A DNA stretch of 64,000 bases from Anaspis maculata (lineage: Eukaryota; Arthropoda; Insecta; Coleoptera; Scraptiidae): assembly GCA_949128115.1 (NCBI GenBank), contig OX421965.1, positions 53,686,012 to 53,750,011 on the forward strand, in the 5' to 3' direction. The notes beneath the pieces are model-generated. The model searched no databases and had not been told where the DNA came from. It saw nothing but the letters and a program-made list of their open reading frames with translations. Made by a program: the position numbers and the translations under genes. Positions 58,665-64,000 of this stretch are shown here, piece by piece (the stretch's first letter is position 1; the number at the start of each line of letters is the position of its first letter).

Positions 58665-59065
58665 CTCTTAAGAAAACATGAAGTTTGAATGGGAGAGTTT
58701 GGGAAGAATCAGGATTTTATTCGACACAGTCTGCTGGATCTCTACGCAAATTTTCAGCCTTCCTTGGCGCCAACTGCGATCTGTACTGCGATAAGAGATT
58801 TTTTACCCCTCTTTCTAAAAAGACATGACACGTACATAAAAAAGTTTCGAAACTTTCACATATTGTTCGGCACGCTTTATCAAGTGTGTATACTAAACTC
58901 GATACTAAATTTCAACTATCTCCGAGTCAAACTGGATGTTTCCAGCAAGAATGTGCATCAGATTTTTACCCTCAAAAAAAACCAGGACGCGCACATGGGA
59001 AAGTTTGGGAATTTCAGTGGGATGTTCAGGACACCTTAGAGAGCCTGTATGCAAAAATCTAGCTC
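58665..59065. repeat. Three degenerate tandem units of about 150 bp, in the right arm only
   Basis: Units starting near 58670, 58820 and 58970 share the order AAAACATGA/AAAGACATGA/AAACCAGGACGCGCACAT, then GGGAGAGTTTGGGAA or AAAAGTTTCGAAA, then a GTTCGGCAC/GTTCAGGACA word. The left arm of the palindrome has no counterpart. Confidence 0.5.
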
Positions 59066-59310
59066 CTTTCCAGTTTTATTGAGGGTAAAACCTAAAATCC
59101 CGGGGCTATATCTACTACAACACTCTACCTGTTTGATTTGGCGCGCAAACTTGCGATACGTATGAAACTGCATGGTGCCGGCTCGCGCAGCCTGGCGCAC
59201 AGCGCGTCCCCAATGAGGACTTGGTAAGGCGGAGGACTTGGTATAGCGAGCACTCGGTAAGGCGGGAGAACTCGGGCGGATGCTTAAGGAAAAAATATCT
59301 GCGCCCAGGC

Positions 59311-59687
59311 GTGACAAGTCATAATGTGTTTTCCAAACTCACTCACAATGAATGGGTGTTTATACGTTCATATATTTCTTTGACAAATTCATTTCGAAAT
59401 TATCATTTTTTCGAATTGAACGTGTTTTATGGGGCGTGATTAATGGACACAAATTAATATCGGGGCGGCGCGCTGACGAGAGTCGGGTCGCGGGGTTGAT
59501 GCATCCCTCAAATATTTACGTTGCAAAATGAGACCGGGAATTTCATGGGGCAACGGACGAATGATCTGGCAATACGTACAGCGTTAGCATCGCCCCACAA
59601 ACATCTACATGGCCGTAAATTGCACGTTGAAGTGCATTATAGCAATCAATTTGAAAAGGCAAATAATATTTCGAAACATTCATCATA
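59311..59687. other. Unassigned sequence
   Basis: Nothing recognisable. Confidence 0.4.
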
Positions 59688-59689
59688 TA

Positions 59690-61174
59690 GTGGGGTTGGT
59701 AGCCATTCCCATACGGCATTTAATGATACAGAAAATTCTTTTTGCCTGAGTGTTCTACAAGGCCTAACGAACGATATTAGAAGGGGAAGCAAAAAAGCTT
59801 CTCCTTAGGGGGGCCGCAGGGGGCCCTGTCAAGTTGACGGTCCAAGAACTCCTACCAAACCATTTTTCAATTTCGTTGTATCTCTCAAATGGGGATGATG
59901 TGACTCCATCGTGAATCTCGATAGCATTGGTCGCCATGTCTCTTCCATCCTTCATGCTTGAAAAAATAGTTTATTCGGGAGGTCAGGGCAATCACTTTTT
60001 ATTTTTTTATATATACCAGAGGACGCAAAGTTGACATGTTTTGTGTCTTAACTTGTTATATGGCATTCGCGAAATCCTATTATGAAGTCAATTTTTCAAA
60101 TTTTCAATTTTGGGCTGATTGGTAGGCTAAGAAGTAGGAATTTCTTAACATCCAGTTCAGACCTACTTTTTTCAATGTCCAACTGAAGGTTATTGAAATC
60201 ATCATCAGGGGTGGATAGACTGAACTATTTTCTGAACATTATGTCGAGAAAATCAATTCTAAACCACGCATGAAGAGTACACAAATTATTTTTCTATCGG
60301 TCGGTCGAGTTGCGCTGCCTACTACGCCCGTCAGGGAGAACGCTGAGCATCGTCAGACTAAACTAGAATGAAAACAGCCTAAACGAATTCAAAACTGCCT
60401 GAAACACTCATTATATTGTTCGACATTCAATTCTGAGTCAGCACTCAGAGTTTTAGTCAGTTTTGAATTTGTTTAGGCTGTTTTCATACAAGTTTAGGCT
60501 GGCGATGCTCAGCGTTCTCTCTGACGGGCGTAGTAGGCATCGCAATTCGACCGACCGAAAGAAAAATAATTTGTGTACTGTCTATGCGCGGTTTAGAGTT
60601 GATTTTCTCGACATAATGTTAAGAAAATAGTTCAGTGTATCCACCCCCGATGAGGATTTCAATAACCTCCAGTTGGACACTGGAAAAAGTACGTCTGAAC
60701 TGGATGTTAAAAAATACCCACTTCTTAGCCTACCAATCAACCCAAAATTGAGAATTCGGAGAAGTGACTTCATAATAGGATTTTTGGAATGCAAAATAAC
60801 AGGTCAAGACACAAAACATGCCGACTCCGCACCCTCTTGTATGTATAAAAAAATGAAAAGTGATTTCTCTGACCTCCCGAAGAAATTTTTTTTCAAGCAT
60901 AAAGGATGGAAGAGACATGGCGACCAATGCCATCGAGATTCACAATGGAGTCACATCATCCCCATTTGAGTAATACAACGAAATTGAAAGATGGTTTGGT
61001 AGGAGTTCTTGGACAGTCAACTTGAGAGGACCCCCTGCGGCCCCCCTAAGGGGAAGCTTTTGTGCTTCCCCTTCTAATATCGTTCGATAGACCTTGTAGA
61101 AGACTCATACGAAAGGAATTTTCTGTATCATTGAATGCCGTATAGTACCGTTTTTTAATGTGTACCGACCCCAC
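59690..61174. mobile_element. TA-flanked 1.5-kb palindrome (GTGGGGTTGGTA ends)
   Basis: TA (59688-59689) then GTGGGGTTGGTA; right TACCGACCCCAC then TA (61175-61176). Arms match almost to the centre, including GATATTAGAAGGGGAAGC, GGAAGAGACATGGCGACCAA and ACGCCCGTCAG, with a loop of about 35 bases near 60425. The GTGGGG tip resembles that of the 3.6-kb palindrome at 30330. Frames in the arms (95-98 codons) look non-functional. Confidence 0.85.
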
Positions 61175-61176
61175 TA

Positions 61177-61977
61177 ATATAGATGCCGTCATTTGAAATA
61201 GGATAGTTCCCGGTCCTCTTCATGTGAGGGAAGCATGCGCCGGTTTTTTGACAGACTGCAGCCGTAGCTTGACCAGTTGACGGAAAAATCCTCGAACAAA
61301 AGCGTCAAACACATTTAATAAGAAAATGTTAGGCTAGTGGTTTAGCGATAAAGTGGCAAGGAAAGTTTAATAAACGTGTTAGAATGCAAGAAGTCGAAAG
61401 CTTCTGTGGCGCAAACAAGCATTGTGCGTTCGGTGGTTGTTTCGGTGACTCGCGATACGTTTTTGTCGACACAAGCGCCTCATCTACTGGGATATGCGCA
61501 AACTAAACTTCACTCTTGTCATTTGTCCGCGGATTGTTGACAGTCGGCAGTCGACAGTCGGCGCATCCCAGATCGCCGGTCAGGTGAGTGATCTGAACAT
61601 GCGCCCTTGCGTGCGACAGTGGTTGGGAACATCCCTATACAGTAGTATTCCCGGTCCTTATTACATACGCCTATTCAAAATAAGGCTTATAGTCCATGAA
61701 GTCAGATTTGTATAAAATGTAGACAGAATAATGTACAAGATGTAGTAGAAAAATATGAAGTTTTTGATCATTAATGTTGGACGAAAAGAAAACACAAAGT
61801 CAAGAATACGAAAAATGAGAGAAATATTGAAAAAAACATGAAACTCAACTCGCGAAAATTCAGTAAAATTCAATAAATAAAACTGGCAAGTCAAATCAAA
61901 ATTCCTATTCTCATTTCTATAATAATTAATGGAGATGCCAGGATCTATTTTTCACTACAACTTTGCACTTTAATGTA
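61177..61977. other. Unassigned sequence
   Basis: No gene or repeat recognised beyond a GACAGTCGGCAGTCGACAGT local repetition near 61540-61561. Confidence 0.4.
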
Positions 61978-61979
61978 TA

Positions 61980-62532
61980 CAGGGTGATTAAAAAATGGCG
62001 CATTTCCTCCCGTATACGTTATGGGAGACGTTGGCGGAGCACAGAAAAAATAGTTAAAAAAAACTGGCTCGTTTCTCTTTCGAGTTATAAAGAGATGAAG
62101 TTGAGAATTCAACTTCTTCAGTTTGCATGATTTTGAAGCAAGGCATTGTTAGTCGCAAAGAATCACATGCCGTTAGTAGTTCCCGAATAAAAATTTCTCT
62201 TGCATTTGACATTTGAGTCGTATTTTTAAATTTCAAAATTCGTCTTCCACCTCAAAGGTGTCGTGAAAATACATTCGGCAAGTATGCTTGGTATGGTATG
62301 GCAGGTTCCACGGAGTTTCCTGGGTAACAATAAATTTATGCTATTGTAATGTACCTCTTTGATCTGAAGGTTCCAGGTAGGTACTAATGCGATGCTGTCA
62401 GAACGAACAGATTTGTTTTTGTTAATAACTCGCAAATAAAAGCCGATAATTTTTTTAATTATTTTTCCCATGCTCCGTTAACGTCCACTATAACGTGCCC
62501 GAAAGGAAATGCGCCATTTTTTAATCACCCTG
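61980..62532. mobile_element. TA-flanked inverted-repeat MITE (CAGGGTGATTAAAAAATGG ends)
   Basis: TA (61978-61979) then CAGGGTGATTAAAAAATGGC; right end its reverse complement and TA (62533-62534). The outer 34 bases are a perfect or near-perfect match. Arms go on for about 120 bases to CTCG..AGTTAT with lower similarity. Non-coding. Confidence 0.85.
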
Positions 62533-62534
62533 TA

Positions 62535-64000
62535 TATAAGTAAATGCTATTTTACCTACGACCACTGCCGTAAATGATGAATATGTGCCGCATAACGAGG
62601 ACCTAAGGGGGCGAGTCCTTACGCACAGCGTGACGTATTTTGTAAAGTAAATCGCACAGTTAGGAAATTTATGTTTTATATGTTAATCACCACACCAAAT
62701 AAAGAATTGAATGCCTACTTACGTACCTACGCTCAGAAGCTAACTCTTTCCTGCGTGCGTGCGTAATATGCTACTTACCACTCTTGTTCCGTAATGTACT
62801 ATTCAAATCAAAGTGTGTTACTAACTGAATTTTTTTAGCTCCGTGCAACTGATTCTAAACACGCCATTGGAAGAACTGTCACACTTTTATTTTTGTATCA
62901 AGTAGTACGTAATCAGTAATTCACGCCCCTTTTAAGAGGGGGCATTGAAGAGTCATCTTTCCGCAAGTAGCTGAATTAATTTGATAAAATTATAATTTGG
63001 AAACAATCGAAAGTGCAGTTTTCTACTAGAAGGAAAGTGTATAGTAAGCTACCAAAAGTGAGAGGGCGTTTTTTTGATATTTCGATTCCGACTCCTTGAT
63101 TCCGACAGTGTAGTGATTTTGGTTAGAATAGACCCATTCAGTTTTACCTGGTCTGCGCGCGCATCTGCACGACTCGGTGCCATGATAACGGTGCAGGTGA
63201 AATGGTGAAAAATGACATCCTTGGAAAAATCAAAGTCAAAGTGTCAAACCGTTGAAGTGATAAGTGTACGGTACATACGCGTGATCCCTGGCCCTGGTAC
63301 ATACTATGTATGCTCCCTGCAAACATCACCTTTGAAGAAGAGTGGTTAAAAGCAACAAGATGTGGTTAGAAGTCCCCGATCGCGGAAAACACGGACAGTA
63401 GCTAGTAGCTCCCAGACCCCCAGAGTATTTCTGCCCGCGATAGTGTGACAAATTCTTACAGGTCGGCCTGTCTTTGGCTACTGTCACCTTCTGGGAGCAT
63501 TCATAGGTCATAGTCGTAGTTCTCTAGGCCCTCGAAGAGTTGCTGTCGGTGACAAAGGATGCAAAGCTTCTTCCATGAGGTTGACCCGTAATACATGTTC
63601 TGTAATAGGTGGGAATGCTGCTGACCTGTATGTTTTGCGGTTACACGGTCTCTTCCTCTCCTTCCTTTAGAGGGGTAGCCCTGGCACACATCTTGTTCCA
63701 TGTTGAGTGGAGGTCACTTCATCATTCAGCAGTGAATTCTCACTAGCGTAAACGTCAAAATGACGGCAGTTGAAGTCTCAATCCGACATCCTTGCTCAAT
63801 CCACATGCTCCGTCAAAATTGAAACATACAGGGAATATCAGGAGCGCAAACCTCATGCTGAATTTCCCTAGATGGTCGTTCAGATGCGCGCGCAACTCAC
63901 TTTGTGTCTCTTTTCTCACACAGATTTCTGTATAAGTCTGTCTCTCTCGTTTTCACCGAATAGGTCTATTCAGTCTGTTGCGTCTGTCATTTAAGAGGGG
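62535..64000. other. Unassigned sequence
   Basis: Three small minus-strand frames (61-66 codons) at 63.14-63.70 kb have no domain. No repeat or RNA gene is recognised. Confidence 0.4.

Larger units (their letters stand above)
56381..59310. mobile_element. 2.9-kb palindromic element, level 1 of 4
   Basis: Ends contain CCAGGCGGCAGATATTTTTT on the left and, in reverse complement, CCTGGGCGCAGATATTTTTT on the right. Arms carry TTAAGCATCCGCCCGAGTTC and ACCATGCAGTTTCACACGTA, and further in ATTCACTCTGCTGCTATCAG. The right arm holds about 480 bases (58.62-59.10 kb) that the left arm lacks. Target duplications are unclear for this level. Three further inverted repeats lie inside around one centre. Confidence 0.75.

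Noticed and set aside
60673..60969. 98-codon frame in the 1.5-kb palindrome
   Set aside because: It lies in the right arm of an inverted repeat; the mirrored arm has matching sequence without a corresponding functional frame.
1..64000. CRISPR arrays, bacterial operons or phage modules
   Set aside because: Tandem repeats here lack the constant repeat and unique spacer layout, and there are no dense gene clusters; the DNA is eukaryotic.

Overview
The window reads as arthropod, most likely insect, nuclear DNA. It is AT-rich and nearly devoid of long open frames. It is dominated by TA-flanked palindromic repeats, hAT-like ends, a 5'-truncated non-LTR retrotransposon, a solo LTR and satellite-like blocks. 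Nothing looks prokaryotic: there are no operons and no dense coding. I could not identify any host protein-coding gene. Exons of an unknown gene could sit in the unannotated stretches (for example the CG-rich stretches around 7.7-9.3 kb and 11.3-11.8 kb), but I see no readable domain there. A hemipteran-like insect is a guess only.

Layout. 0-5.6 kb: mostly unassigned sequence with a GATACTTCGATA-type minisatellite (about 1.0-1.27 kb), a GACATAGAAGG repeat (2.2-2.6 kb) and a 265-bp tandem duplication (4.76-5.28 kb). 5.58-7.28 kb: a TA-flanked long-inverted-repeat element whose interior recurs at 53.8-54.2 kb. 14.6-16.7 kb: a Foldback-like element with arms made of short TTTCCCC/GGGGAAA repeats, a ~200-bp repeat interior and a 9-bp target duplication. 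19.7-22.9 kb: several palindromic elements. 24.76-27.47 kb: the only substantial coding sequence, a jockey/CR1-type reverse transcriptase. 27.8-29.7 kb: an element crowded with TTGAGT motifs. 29.8-36.3 kb: palindromes, many with shared centres, the last group lying inside a 7.1-kb hAT-like composite (34.29-41.38 kb) that also carries a solo LTR. 42-48.5 kb: small palindromes, a satellite-like fragment, a MADF-domain remnant, a hammerhead-ribozyme-like motif and a tRNA-derived SINE candidate. 51.5-52.0 kb: the remnant C-terminus of a second non-LTR retrotransposon. 54.5-62.5 kb: more palindromes, including a 2.9-kb one with four levels and a 1.5-kb one.

The most striking pattern is the nesting. 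At three loci, inverted-repeat elements, most of them with their own TA dinucleotide flanks, lie inside each other with nearly the same centre of symmetry. Repeated insertion into palindrome centres, or a fold-back copying mechanism, would explain this. The genes do not form a pathway. The window is best understood as a record of transposition. All identities and alignments were made by eye.
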